DNA of 11,821 nucleotides from Deltaproteobacteria bacterium (GCA_029879595.1 JAOUPZ010000064.1:1-11821); one strand, 5' to 3'; shown: positions 1 to 7,620, counted from the first letter of the stretch. A program made the numbers and translations. The notes: a model not told the origin generated them from the sequence alone.

Positions 1-1245
1 CATCCCTACCTGGTCCTGAAAGTGGACTGGGGTGCCGTGGTGGTGGAATCCAGCGAGGACAACAACACCAGGGCCGTGCTGATCCAATCCCAGCCCCAGG
101 CTCCCCCGGCCCCGGACGGGATTGCTGCCCAGGCGGGCGATGGGTCGGTGACCCTGCTGTGGAACTCCGTGGCCGGAGCCTCCGGTTATAATCTCTACTG
201 GGGCACCAGCCCCGGCGTGAGCCGTGATGCCGGCCAGTTAATTGGCGGCGTGTCCAGCCCCTTTGCACACAACGGACTGGCGAACGGCGTCACTTATTAC
301 TATGTTGTGACCGCCCTGGCCGTTGGACTGGAAGGCGGTGAATCCGCCGAGGTGAGCGCGACCCCGCTGGCCCCCACACAGGGTGAGGGCGGCTGGAACC
401 AGGGACTGACCCCCATGCCCACGGGCCGCTATGCCGCATCCAGTGCCACCGTGGACGGCAAAATCTACATCATCGGGGGCACCTCCGATGGTTATAATTC
501 CCTGAGCGTGGTGGAGCGCTACGACCCGCGGACGGACAGCTGGGCCACCATGGCCCCCAAGCCCCACCCCAACCGCGGTGGTCACAGGGCCGCCGTGGTG
601 GACGGCATGATCTATGTAATGGGGGGCGGCTGGGGCTCCTACACCGGACTCATGGAACGGTATGACCCGGCCACGGATACCTGGCAGACCATGCCCCCCA
701 TGCCCACCGCGCGGTCATTCTTCGCCGCCGTTGCCGTAAACGGCAGGATCTACGCAATGGGGGGATATAACGGGACTTATCTCAGAACCACGGAAATATT
801 CGACCCGGCCAGCAATACCTGGACTACGGGACCTATCCTGCCCGGCAGCGCCTATGGGCTGGCAGCCTGTGTCCACCAGGCCAGGATCTATATCATGGGA
901 GGGGTTTCCGGCTCAAACATGAGCAGCAGTTCTCTGGCGGTGCTGGATACCACCAGCGGTCAATGGCGCACTCTGGCTCCCATGTTCGAAAGTGCCAACT
1001 GCATGACCTGCCAGACCCTCAACGGGAAGATTTATGCCTTCGGCGGCTGGCGGGGAGGCTATCTGGAGAATGAGCAGGACACCATGGTTTACGACCCCGG
1101 CAGCAATGCCTGGAGCCTCGCCGCGCCGCTGCCCACCTTCAGGGCTTCTGCGGAAAGCGGACTGGTGGATGGCGTGATCTATGTCATCGGGGGCCGCAAC
1201 AAGACCCGCTATAACCTGGACATGGTGGAGGCCTTCACGCCCTGA
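1..1245 (+). CDS. Partial surface protein: CARDB-like tail, fn3 domain, six Kelch repeats
   Basis: The frame is open to the first base of the window, so the true start lies upstream; the GTG at 22 is only the first start-like codon inside it. The first ~30 codons read YLVLKVDWG...VESSEDNN, the typical end of a CARDB/APHP-like beta-sandwich (D...v.ES.E.NN). An fn3 domain follows (about 111-375; WNSVAGASGYNLYWG, then YYYVVTA). Six Kelch motifs come next, each with IY.(I/M/F)GG followed by YDP.(T/S)..W: KIYIIGG, MIYVMGG, RIYAMGG, RIYIMGG, KIYAFGG, VIYVIGG. Six blades make a full propeller, so the 3' end is complete. There is no catalytic signature; Kelch propellers of this kind usually bind proteins or glycans, and some (galactose oxidase type) carry catalysis. 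The export signal must be upstream. A role in cell-surface or extracellular binding is inference. The next gene shares the fn3 plus six-blade plan. Confidence 0.9.
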   Translation, partial: HPYLVLKVDWGAVVVESSEDNNTRAVLIQSQPQAPPAPDGIAAQAGDGSVTLLWNSVAGASGYNLYWGTSPGVSRDAGQLIGGVSSPFAHNGLANGVTYYYVVTALAVGLEGGESAEVSATPLAPTQGEGGWNQGLTPMPTGRYAASSATVDGKIYIIGGTSDGYNSLSVVERYDPRTDSWATMAPKPHPNRGGHRAAVVDGMIYVMGGGWGSYTGLMERYDPATDTWQTMPPMPTARSFFAAVAVNGRIYAMGGYNGTYLRTTEIFDPASNTWTTGPILPGSAYGLAACVHQARIYIMGGVSGSNMSSSSLAVLDTTSGQWRTLAPMFESANCMTCQTLNGKIYAFGGWRGGYLENEQDTMVYDPGSNAWSLAAPLPTFRASAESGLVDGVIYVIGGRNKTRYNLDMVEAFTP

Positions 1246-1306
1246 AAGGGGGGGGGCAGACGGCTAAAGGGGCCTTGTCCGGGCAGGCATATTCCGCCTG
1301 TTGCCG

Positions 1307-1375
1307 CTGATTCCCACAGTGCTGATTCCCACAGTGCTGAAACCCACAGTGCTGAAACCCACAGTGCTGATTCCC
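1307..1375. repeat. 15-bp tandem repeat, four copies plus a partial fifth
   Basis: Units are ctgattcccacagtg (1307-1321 and 1322-1336), then ctgaaacccacagtg (1337-1351 and 1352-1366), then a partial unit ctgattccc (1367-1375). The two variants differ at two adjacent bases and occur as A-A-B-B-A, which suggests stepwise unit duplication. The array begins about 60 bases after the Kelch gene stop. Confidence 0.9.
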
Positions 1376-1468
1376 CGGCCCATTCGGGCAAGCGGTTTCT
1401 GAACAGCCCCCTGGGCTGTATCGGGTGGTTTCCGGCGGCCCTTCAGAACAAAACGATCCGGATCACCA

Positions 1469-1498
1469 TTGGACTAAGGGCCCCGTTTGGTGTATTTT
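1469..1498 (+). promoter_or_regulatory. Weak sigma70-like promoter candidate upstream of the lipoprotein gene
   Basis: TTGGAC (1469-1474) and TATTTT (1493-1498) are 18 bases apart. If used, the transcript would carry a leader of about 190 nt that includes the T-run hairpin at 1568-1618. An alternative -10, TATTAT at 1656-1661, has no good -35 partner but would start transcription just ahead of the ribosome binding site. Confidence 0.22.
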
Positions 1499-1567
1499 TA
1501 TACATCTGAATTTCCCGCATTCCCGGCCAGCTTTCCGGGGGATTCCCCATCAAGCCTGCCCGGTAAA

Positions 1568-1618
1568 TGCCTGTTTTTTATAGGTCCAGGTTAATTCACA
1601 GCAACAGGCAGTTTTTTT
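1568..1618 (+). terminator. Hairpin plus T run: terminator or leader attenuator
   Basis: tgcctgtt (1568-1575) pairs perfectly with aacaggca (1603-1610), followed by g and seven T (1612-1618). The stem is 8 bp but the loop is 27 nt, long for a plain terminator. It could end transcription from the Kelch gene 320 bases upstream, or sit in the leader of the lipoprotein gene. No known riboswitch motif was recognised. Confidence 0.45.
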
Positions 1619-1680
1619 CGGGGAGCAGGGAAATCCTGTTTCTCCAGTTCATCTCTATTATTTTATAAAATGGAACTTCA

Positions 1681-1687
1681 AAGGAGG
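1681..1687 (+). promoter_or_regulatory. Ribosome binding site that fixes the lipoprotein start
   Basis: AAGGAGG lies six bases before the ATG at 1694. The in-frame ATG at 1670 lies upstream of this site and lacks one of its own. Starting at 1694 also gives a well-formed lipoprotein signal peptide, so 1694 is preferred. Confidence 0.85.
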
Positions 1688-1693
1688 CTCGTA

Positions 1694-4600
1694 ATGACCA
1701 CCATCCCCCAGCTGATCAGAAACAGAATACTGTCTGTTTTGCTACTGTTGGCTTTTTCCATGCTGATGAGCGCCTGCGGCGGTGGCGAGGGAAATGAAAA
1801 AACCCCCGGTGTGCCTCTGCCCGATCTGATCGAGATTACCCCCGCCAACCCGTCGCTGCCCCTGGGGCTGACGGTGCAGCTTTCGGCCCTGGTGACCTTT
1901 CCCCAGGTGCCTCCGGAGGATCTCACCGCCGAGCTGGAATGGACCTCCAACAACGAATCTGTGGCCCTGGTGCAGGACAAGGGAGATGCCAGTCCGGGGT
2001 TGGTGCAATCTGTGGCCACTGGAGAGGCCACCATTACCGCGACCCATGCCGCCAGCGGAGTGAGCGCCCAGACGCTGGTAACGGTGACCGATGCAGCCCT
2101 GGCGGCCATTACCTCGGTGAGCCCGGCCAATCCGTCCCTGCCCCTGGGCGTTGACCAGCAGTTTACGGCCACAGGAGACCTTACCGATGGCAGCACCGGG
2201 GTGGATGTAACCCTGCTGGTGGACTGGAGCGCCACCGCTGTGGACGGCTCGGCCACCATTACCTCCGGCGGGCTGGCTACCCCAGTCGCTGAGGGAGACG
2301 TGACCATAACGGCCGCCGACCCGGCTGGAGTGCTGGCGTCCGCCTCCACCACGCTGACCGTGCTGCCCGCGGCCCTGGCGGCCATCCAGGTCACTCCCGC
2401 CAGCGCTATCCTGACCATTGGCCAGTCTCAGCAGTTCACGGCCACCGGGGATTTGACCGATGGCACCACCGGCGTGGACGTAACCGCTACCGTGACCTGG
2501 AGCAGCAGCGACGCCAGCGTGACCATGAGCGTGGCCACACCCGGCCAGGCGGATACCAGTTCCTGGGCCACAGGCGTGACCATCACCGCCCAGGCCGCCG
2601 CCTGGGATGGTGGCACAATAAGCGGGACGGCCAGCCTGGATGCCATGGCGCCCCCGGAGATTTACGATGTCTCCCCGGCTGCAGGCTGCGCCGGTGCGTT
2701 AACTTTGAACATATCAGGCAACGATATTTCACCCACGGCCACTGTGGAGCTGAAAAACGGGGTGGATACAATCACAGCCACCAGCGCGACCCTGGTGAAC
2801 GCCTCCCTGCTTGAAGCGGCCTTTGCCGATGTTCCGGCGGGAGATTGGGAGGTGACGGTTATCAATGCGCCCGGAATGACCAGCTTCCAGCTGTTGACAG
2901 TGGATCCGCTGCCCGGTGTGTTCTGGGTGAGCCAGCCCGTCGTATCCCAGTCCATCAACACCCCTCTGGAACTGACCCTGATGGATGTGGTGGGGGGAAT
3001 GACCAGCCTGGAGGTGGTGGATTCTGGAGGTACGGCCACCAGCCTCAGCTTCACCTATCCGGCCGCCCAGCAGGCCCAGGCAGTGGCGCCCGCAGGCCTG
3101 ACGGCGGACAGCTATGACCTCAGAGTCACCACCGGCAATGGCTGCGTGGGGCTGGTCCCGCAGGCCCTGGTGGTATCGGATGCGCTTACGTTGGATCTGA
3201 CCTCGGTCAGCCCGACGTACATATCCCCCACTGCCGCCACGGAACTGCTCATACAGGCGGCCAACCCGGCCGGCGCGGGTCTGGTCAACTTTTCCGCGGT
3301 GCCCGGCGCATATCTGGTTCCCGTGGGGTTCCCGGAAGGCGCGGTTCTACTGGGCGATCTGAAGTACCTATCCCCCGGCTGGATGACGGCCCGGGTTCCC
3401 GGCGGATTGAGTTTGGGCGATTACGATCTGGTGGTGGTCAATCCGGATGGCACAACAGGCGTACTTTTAGCGGCCGTTTCCGTGCTGGCTCAGGAGCCGC
3501 CGGCCATTACCAAAGTCGTTCCCGGCAATCTGGTGGCGAACTCTGTGAACACCATTACCGTGGAGGGAACCGGCTTTGACACCCTGGATATTGCTGCCGA
3601 GGTGTTCTGCATTGACTCCTTTGGCACTCCGGCCACCATGTATGCCACCAGTATCAGCGGCAATGCGACCCAGCTTTCCATGAGCGTGGATGCTTCGGGG
3701 CAACTTTCGGGAATGTCCTGCCAACTGGCGGTGATCAACAGTGACGGCGGACGTGGCGAGTACCACAATCTGTCGGTGAGCTCGCCCATCGGATTGATTT
3801 CCGATTGGGCTCCCGGACCAGACCTTTTGACTCCGCGGCGGAATCCGGGGCTGGTCACCGTGCCCAATTCCGACGGTACGGCCTGGCTGTATGCTGTTGC
3901 GGGTGATACCGGCACGGTCAGTGATTCTGAAGCGCCGGGAACGGTGCTGGCCACGGTTGAGTCAGCATTCATTGGCAAGCACGGCGTGATAGGCGGCTTC
4001 CTGTCCGAAGCCGGCACACTGCCCCAGGGAATTACCGGACACGGCACGGTGGCCATCGGTGATTTCATCTACACGGCAGGGGGGCTGAACAGCGCCGGGG
4101 TGGTACAGACGGCGGTTTATCGGGCCCAGGTGCAGAAGTCCTCACCCATTGAGACCGTCACCGTCCGGGCCCAGCCCGGTGACGGGGTCAACGGTCTGGG
4201 TGCGGGCCGGTGGCACTACACCGTGGCCTCATATTATCCCTCTTCCCATGCCCCCAACCCCAGTGGTGTTTCCCTGCCCGGAGAGGCGGCGCAGATTGTC
4301 CTGCCCAACGACCCCCAACTGGCCCAGGTGAGACTGACCTGGAGCCAGGACCCCGATGCGGAAGGCTATCGCATTTACCGCACCTCCACCGCGGACTCCG
4401 GCCAGGGGAGCATGGGCTTCCTTGCCGATGTGGTGGGCGGCGCAGTAGTGACCTATCTGGATACCGGCGGCGTGGTTGTTCCGGAGGTAGTGCCCATGGT
4501 AGAGGGTTCCCTGGGGGTCTGGCACCGGCCGGATGATACCGGGGCCAGTGCGGCCAGCCTGGTTACTCCGCGGGAGGGCGCAACGGTCTTCGCGGCCCCC

Positions 4601-5212
4601 GATCCCGATACCGCCGGTGCATTCTTCCTGTACGCCTGCGGGGGACGTGATGAAATTTCAACCGTGCTGGATTCCTGTGAGTACAGCGAGGTTATTGTGG
4701 GAGCAGACGGCTCCCAGACCCTCTCGGCATTTACATTGTCCTCACAGGTCCTCAACGCCGCCCGGGCGGACCTGGGGGCCTGGGTGCTGACCAACGATGA
4801 CATGTCCATCGTTCCCGCCGGTGAGGTGCGGGTGTACCTGGCCGGGGGCACAAACGGAACATCCGTGACCATGGCGGAAACCTTCCAGGTGGGCAATTCA
4901 GGAGATATGACGGCAGCGCCGGTGGTTCTGGCGAACTCCGGCAACGCCCATGGCTATGGAACTTTCAAGAACTGGATGTCCATGTTCCTGTACGGCGGGA
5001 TCAACGGGGTGGCTTCCAACAATGGCAGGTCGGCCGAACTTCATCCCAGTAATTATCCCCAGTTGGACACGGGGGCCTGGAACCTGACGGGTATTCCGCT
5101 GATTTATTCCAGAATTTTCGCCGGTGCCGCCGAGTTGCCCGGACTGGCCGTCATGGCCGGAGGACACGATGGCTTCAACACCATCAGCACGGTGGAGATT
5201 ACAATAAAGTAA
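1694..5212 (+). CDS. Large multidomain lipoprotein: Big_2-like, IPT/TIG-like and Kelch-like propeller with fn3 insertion
   Basis: The product is 1172 residues from the ATG at 1694. Its signal peptide has RNR, then a hydrophobic core, then the lipobox-like LMSAC with Cys28; Gly follows the Cys, so there is no Asp inner-membrane retention signal and outer-membrane anchoring is likely. Three Big_2/Ig-like domains follow (about 45-133, 136-226, 228-319; the motif QQFTATGDLTDG occurs twice). IPT/TIG-like sandwiches occupy about 320-405, 500-600 and 602-696, with a related segment at 407-495. The C-terminal ~470 residues form a degenerate Kelch-like propeller with six blade motifs: LYAVAGD, IYTAGG, LYACGG, VYLAGG, FLYGG, VMAGG. 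An fn3-like domain (about 820-930; WSQDPDAEGYRIYRT) lies between blades two and three. There is no enzymatic motif. A role in surface binding or adhesion is inferred. It is followed by a hairpin at 5251-5276. Confidence 0.9.
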   Translation: MTTIPQLIRNRILSVLLLLAFSMLMSACGGGEGNEKTPGVPLPDLIEITPANPSLPLGLTVQLSALVTFPQVPPEDLTAELEWTSNNESVALVQDKGDASPGLVQSVATGEATITATHAASGVSAQTLVTVTDAALAAITSVSPANPSLPLGVDQQFTATGDLTDGSTGVDVTLLVDWSATAVDGSATITSGGLATPVAEGDVTITAADPAGVLASASTTLTVLPAALAAIQVTPASAILTIGQSQQFTATGDLTDGTTGVDVTATVTWSSSDASVTMSVATPGQADTSSWATGVTITAQAAAWDGGTISGTASLDAMAPPEIYDVSPAAGCAGALTLNISGNDISPTATVELKNGVDTITATSATLVNASLLEAAFADVPAGDWEVTVINAPGMTSFQLLTVDPLPGVFWVSQPVVSQSINTPLELTLMDVVGGMTSLEVVDSGGTATSLSFTYPAAQQAQAVAPAGLTADSYDLRVTTGNGCVGLVPQALVVSDALTLDLTSVSPTYISPTAATELLIQAANPAGAGLVNFSAVPGAYLVPVGFPEGAVLLGDLKYLSPGWMTARVPGGLSLGDYDLVVVNPDGTTGVLLAAVSVLAQEPPAITKVVPGNLVANSVNTITVEGTGFDTLDIAAEVFCIDSFGTPATMYATSISGNATQLSMSVDASGQLSGMSCQLAVINSDGGRGEYHNLSVSSPIGLISDWAPGPDLLTPRRNPGLVTVPNSDGTAWLYAVAGDTGTVSDSEAPGTVLATVESAFIGKHGVIGGFLSEAGTLPQGITGHGTVAIGDFIYTAGGLNSAGVVQTAVYRAQVQKSSPIETVTVRAQPGDGVNGLGAGRWHYTVASYYPSSHAPNPSGVSLPGEAAQIVLPNDPQLAQVRLTWSQDPDAEGYRIYRTSTADSGQGSMGFLADVVGGAVVTYLDTGGVVVPEVVPMVEGSLGVWHRPDDTGASAASLVTPREGATVFAAPDPDTAGAFFLYACGGRDEISTVLDSCEYSEVIVGADGSQTLSAFTLSSQVLNAARADLGAWVLTNDDMSIVPAGEVRVYLAGGTNGTSVTMAETFQVGNSGDMTAAPVVLANSGNAHGYGTFKNWMSMFLYGGINGVASNNGRSAELHPSNYPQLDTGAWNLTGIPLIYSRIFAGAAELPGLAVMAGGHDGFNTISTVEITIK
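2156..2485 (+). repeat. Duplicated segment between two Big_2-like domains
   Basis: The 57 bases at 2156-2212 and at 2429-2485 match at 48 positions. Most differences are at third codon positions and both encode QQFTATGDLTDG(S/T)TGVDVT. This is an in-gene domain duplication kept by selection on the protein rather than a very recent DNA duplication. Confidence 0.8.
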
Positions 5213-5250
5213 TGCCGGGCCGAGGGGGTGCGGCCTGTCGGGCAAAACCG

Positions 5251-5276
5251 CCCCGCCGGAAGTTATTCCGGCGGGG
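5251..5276 (+). terminator. Strong hairpin after the lipoprotein gene (no T run)
   Basis: ccccgccggaa (5251-5261) and ttccggcgggg (5266-5276) form a perfect 11-bp stem with the loop gtta, 38 bases after the lipoprotein stop. No T tract follows, so it may be a weak or Rho-assisted terminator or an RNA-stabilising hairpin. Its right arm belongs to the duplicated gcvPB end, so the hairpin may be partly a by-product of that duplication. Confidence 0.45.
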
Positions 5277-5294
5277 TCCGGCGAAGCACGGGCT
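5263..5294 (-). repeat. Direct repeat copy 1: displaced gcvPB 3' end
   Basis: It matches 7621-7652 at 30 of 32 positions (differences at 5280 and 5284), in the same orientation. Extending outward, 5255-5294 matches 7613-7652 at 36 of 40. Read on the minus strand in the gcvPB frame it gives PVLRRTPPE-stop, against PVLRWTPPE-stop in the intact gene, so it is a remnant of the last codons of gcvPB. Similarity stops abruptly after 5294. Confidence 0.85.
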
Positions 5295-5315
5295 GTCTAT
5301 CGCCTGAATCGCTTC

Positions 5316-5344
5316 TTGTGTTTAGTTTAAAAATAGTATAAAAT
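5316..5344 (+). promoter_or_regulatory. Candidate promoter in the AT-rich stretch
   Basis: TTGTGT (5316-5321) and TAAAAT (5339-5344) are 17 bases apart. A perfect -10 hexamer TATAAT also occurs at 5385-5390 but has no good -35. Either could drive transcription towards the chemoreceptor, whose start is about 370-440 bases downstream. The region is AT-rich, so such matches are expected by chance to some degree. Confidence 0.25.
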
Positions 5345-5389
5345 TAGTAATGTAGGTCGGTAAGCGAGAAGTAATTTTGTTTAGTATAA

Positions 5390-5741
5390 TTTTTCACCGC
5401 GGATATTTTTGTTGAATATCCTCTACATGGGAAAAACCAAAGGGTCCTGACCGCTGCATTCTCTGCAGAAACAACTCGCCTGAACAAGCCGAAAAATGAA
5501 ACCGATCCATATAAAGCGTTTCTGCACCATATGCTAAACAGTCATTGGAACCCCGCCTTGGATTACAGCCAGGTAGACCCTGCTGCCGGGAAGATGCGGG
5601 AAGATGTTCCCCCCACCTGATACCGGTTTTTCCATTGAAAACAGAATGACGATATTAGTCATCGTCCTGCTGGGAGAAAATATCGGTTTAAACCGCCTGA
5701 TCTTCTCCGAAACGGACTTTGTCGCCGATACAGGCAGTTAA
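5390..5741 (+). pseudogene. Possible frameshifted coding remnant of unknown function
   Basis: A frame open from 5390 (after TAA at 5387) to TGA at 5618 reads like a protein, for example YKAFLHHMLNSHWNPALDY, but has no ATG, GTG or TTG start in its first part. It stops at ...KMREDVPPT. The next frame then continues with protein-like sequence, ENRMTILVIVLLGENIGLNR, to TAA at 5739. Removing one C from the run of six C at 5609-5614 joins the two into a single frame of about 117 codons with the junction VPPPDTGFS. This pattern suggests a decayed gene end or a one-base error. I do not recognise the family. A chance open frame in AT-rich DNA remains possible. Confidence 0.35.
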
Positions 5742-5762
5742 AAATAAATTGGAATCAGAAAA

Positions 5763-7547
5763 ATGAATACAGAAAAAACTATCTCCATTTCATACCGTTT
5801 GAACCGGATCGTTCTGATGATCTTTCTGGTGTTCCTGACGATCGGTGGGCTGGTGGCCTTTGGAGAAATGCGCCGAAACAGCATCAATGACCTGAAAACA
5901 AAGGCCCTGGAAATGGATGGAGCCGGCGACGGCATCATCAACTCACTGCTTCAGGCCCGCCGCAGGGAGAAGGACTTCCTGCTTCGCCTGGAAATGAAAT
6001 ACATTGAGGACCACCAGAAGGCCATGTCCGAACTGAACCAGAGCCTGGCCTACCTTCAGGGGGCGGCAAGTGATGCCGAAACCCGAAAGGCCGCCGAGGA
6101 CCTGAAAAAAGCCGCCACGCACTACACCAGCGCCTTTGCCGTGCTGGTAAGCGCACAGCAGAAGCTGGGGCTTTCAGAAAAGGAGGGCTTGCAGGGAGCC
6201 TTGCGGGAGGCGGTGCATGATATTGAAACCAGGCTGGAAAAATACAATGTGCCGGAACTGGATATATCCATGCTCACGATGCGGAGGCGGGAAAAGGATT
6301 TCATCCTGCGCCTGAACGAAAAATATATTGCTGCGATGCAGGAAGAGCATGAGAAATTCAAAGGCCTGCTGGCCAGGAGTGCCGGAATTTCCCCGGAAGA
6401 CAAAAGCGAGATCCTGACTTCGCTGAAAAACTATGGCGAAAAGTTTCACGCCTACACCCAAACCGCCCTTCAGCTTGAGGTCGAGAAGAAAACCGTCAGT
6501 TCCAGCGCTTCCGAACTGGAGGCCCCGGTGGATTTGATCTCGAAAAAGGCCAACCAGGAAGTTGCACTGGCCAACAGCAAGCTGGAAGCTTCCTGGATAC
6601 TGATTGCGGTATCCATAGCGGTGGGTTTCCTGGTCATCATGGGGATGGTGTTCTATGAGCGCAACTGGATCATACGGAACTTCCAGGCCGTGGCCTCGCA
6701 GCTGACCCAGGCCAATGGCTTCATCCAGTCCGCCACCAGGCAGATGACCGAGGGAAGCCAGAGTCTATCCTCCAGCTCATCCCAGCAGGCGTCCAGCCTG
6801 GAGGAGATCTCGGCCTCCATGCAGCAGATGGAATCCATGGTAAAGGAGAGCCTGGAGACCTCCCGTCAGGCCGACAGCGCCGGAGCATCCGCGAGAAGCC
6901 AGACCAACTCCGGGGCCTCCGCTGTGGAAAAAATGAAAAAGGCCATCACTGAAATACAGGAGACCTCTTCCCAGACCGCGAAAATCATCAAGACCATTGA
7001 CGAAATCGCCTTCCAAACCAATCTGCTGGCGCTAAACGCTGCAGTGGAAGCGGCCCGGGCGGGTGAAGCGGGACGTGGATTCGCAGTGGTGGCCGAGGAA
7101 GTCCGCAACCTGGCCATCAGGGCTGCCGAGGCCACCCGCAGCACCACCGTTCTGCTGGAATCTTCAAAGGAGAAATCCGATACAGGTGTCTCGGTGGCCA
7201 TAGAAGTGGAGAACGTGTTTTCTTCCATAAATGCTTCTATCCGGCAGGTGACGGATCTGGTCCAGAACACGGCCAGCGCCACCGAGCAGCAGTCCAAAGG
7301 CATCCAGCAGGTCAACTCCGCCATGCGTCAAATGGATTCGCTGACCCAGAGCAACGCGGCCAACGCCGAGGAGTATGCCGCCACCAGCGAGGAGCTGGCC
7401 GCGCAGATCATGCAGCTCAGCGAGGTAATCGTGCATGTGAACAGAATTGTCGGTGGCAACATCCAGGCCGCCTCTTCGAATGGAGAAGACGACCTGAACA
7501 CAGACTACTCCCTGGAGCAAAGGCATACCCTGCAGATCGGCGGATAG
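5763..7547 (+). CDS. Methyl-accepting chemotaxis protein with HBM-like sensor and no evident HAMP domain
   Basis: The product is 594 residues: a short cytoplasmic N-terminus, TM1 (about 16-33), a periplasmic all-helical sensor of about 240 residues, TM2 (about 276-298), then a cytoplasmic signalling domain. The sensor has two copies of RRREKDF(L/I)LRL (from residues 66 and 174, 108 apart), as expected for the helical bimodular (HBM) fold, where each module is a helix bundle that binds small ligands such as organic acids. The hairpin tip that contacts CheA and CheW is intact (EIAFQTNLLALNAAVEAARA, from residue 414, then GEAGRGFAVVAEEVRNLA). Gln/Glu/Ser-rich helices with likely methylation sites flank it (SQQASSLEEISASM; ATEQQSKGIQQV). 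Only about 35 residues separate TM2 from the adaptation helix, too few for a HAMP domain. There is no C-terminal CheR-tether pentapeptide. The ribosome binding site is weak (GGAA, 8 bases upstream). The ligand is unknown. Confidence 0.93.
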   Translation: MNTEKTISISYRLNRIVLMIFLVFLTIGGLVAFGEMRRNSINDLKTKALEMDGAGDGIINSLLQARRREKDFLLRLEMKYIEDHQKAMSELNQSLAYLQGAASDAETRKAAEDLKKAATHYTSAFAVLVSAQQKLGLSEKEGLQGALREAVHDIETRLEKYNVPELDISMLTMRRREKDFILRLNEKYIAAMQEEHEKFKGLLARSAGISPEDKSEILTSLKNYGEKFHAYTQTALQLEVEKKTVSSSASELEAPVDLISKKANQEVALANSKLEASWILIAVSIAVGFLVIMGMVFYERNWIIRNFQAVASQLTQANGFIQSATRQMTEGSQSLSSSSSQQASSLEEISASMQQMESMVKESLETSRQADSAGASARSQTNSGASAVEKMKKAITEIQETSSQTAKIIKTIDEIAFQTNLLALNAAVEAARAGEAGRGFAVVAEEVRNLAIRAAEATRSTTVLLESSKEKSDTGVSVAIEVENVFSSINASIRQVTDLVQNTASATEQQSKGIQQVNSAMRQMDSLTQSNAANAEEYAATSEELAAQIMQLSEVIVHVNRIVGGNIQAASSNGEDDLNTDYSLEQRHTLQIGG

Positions 7548-7578
7548 CCGTGATCGTATAATTGGCGTTGAACTGTAC

Positions 7579-7612
7579 GCCCCCGTCCCTGAGCGGACGG
7601 GGGCTTTTTTTT
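7579..7612 (+). terminator. Intrinsic terminator of the chemoreceptor gene
   Basis: gcccccgtcc (7579-7588) and ggacgggggc (7595-7604) form a perfect 10-bp stem with the loop ctgagc, followed by eight T (7605-7612), 31 bases after the stop. The T run is only on the plus strand, so it should act on the chemoreceptor transcript and not on the converging gcvPB transcript. Confidence 0.95.
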
Positions 7613-7620
7613 GCCGGGGG

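Larger units (their letters stand above)
1246..1669. other. Intergenic region with repeats and hairpins
   Basis: 424 bases without a convincing gene. It holds a 15-bp tandem repeat (1307-1375), a short hairpin acagccc/gggctgt (1403-1409 with 1413-1419) nested inside the inverted repeat ttctgaa/ttcagaa (1397-1403 with 1442-1448), an AT-rich patch around 1491-1505, and a hairpin followed by seven T (1568-1618). A minus-strand frame across 1209-1391 translates the tandem repeat as ALW(V/E)S units. It has no support beyond being open and is not called. Confidence 0.7.
5213..5762. other. AT-richer intergenic region between lipoprotein and chemoreceptor
   Basis: 550 bases. From the left it contains a GC-rich hairpin (5251-5276), a second copy of the gcvPB 3' end (5263-5294), an AT-rich promoter-like stretch (about 5316-5390), and two abutting open frames that look like one frameshifted coding remnant (5390-5741). 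From about 5300 it is visibly richer in A and T than the flanking genes. Confidence 0.7.

Noticed and set aside
1307..1375. Tandem repeat considered as a CRISPR array
   Set aside because: Units of 15 bp are contiguous with no spacers, so it is not a CRISPR.
1678..2418. 246-codon minus-strand open frame opposite the lipoprotein start
   Set aside because: The plus strand has a ribosome binding site, signal peptide, lipobox and repeated domains. The minus-strand product is low-complexity Ser/Val/Ala sequence.
5385..5390. Perfect TATAAT as the promoter of the chemoreceptor
   Set aside because: There is no -35 at proper spacing, the surroundings are AT-rich, and it would leave a leader of over 360 nt. 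It is kept only as a note.
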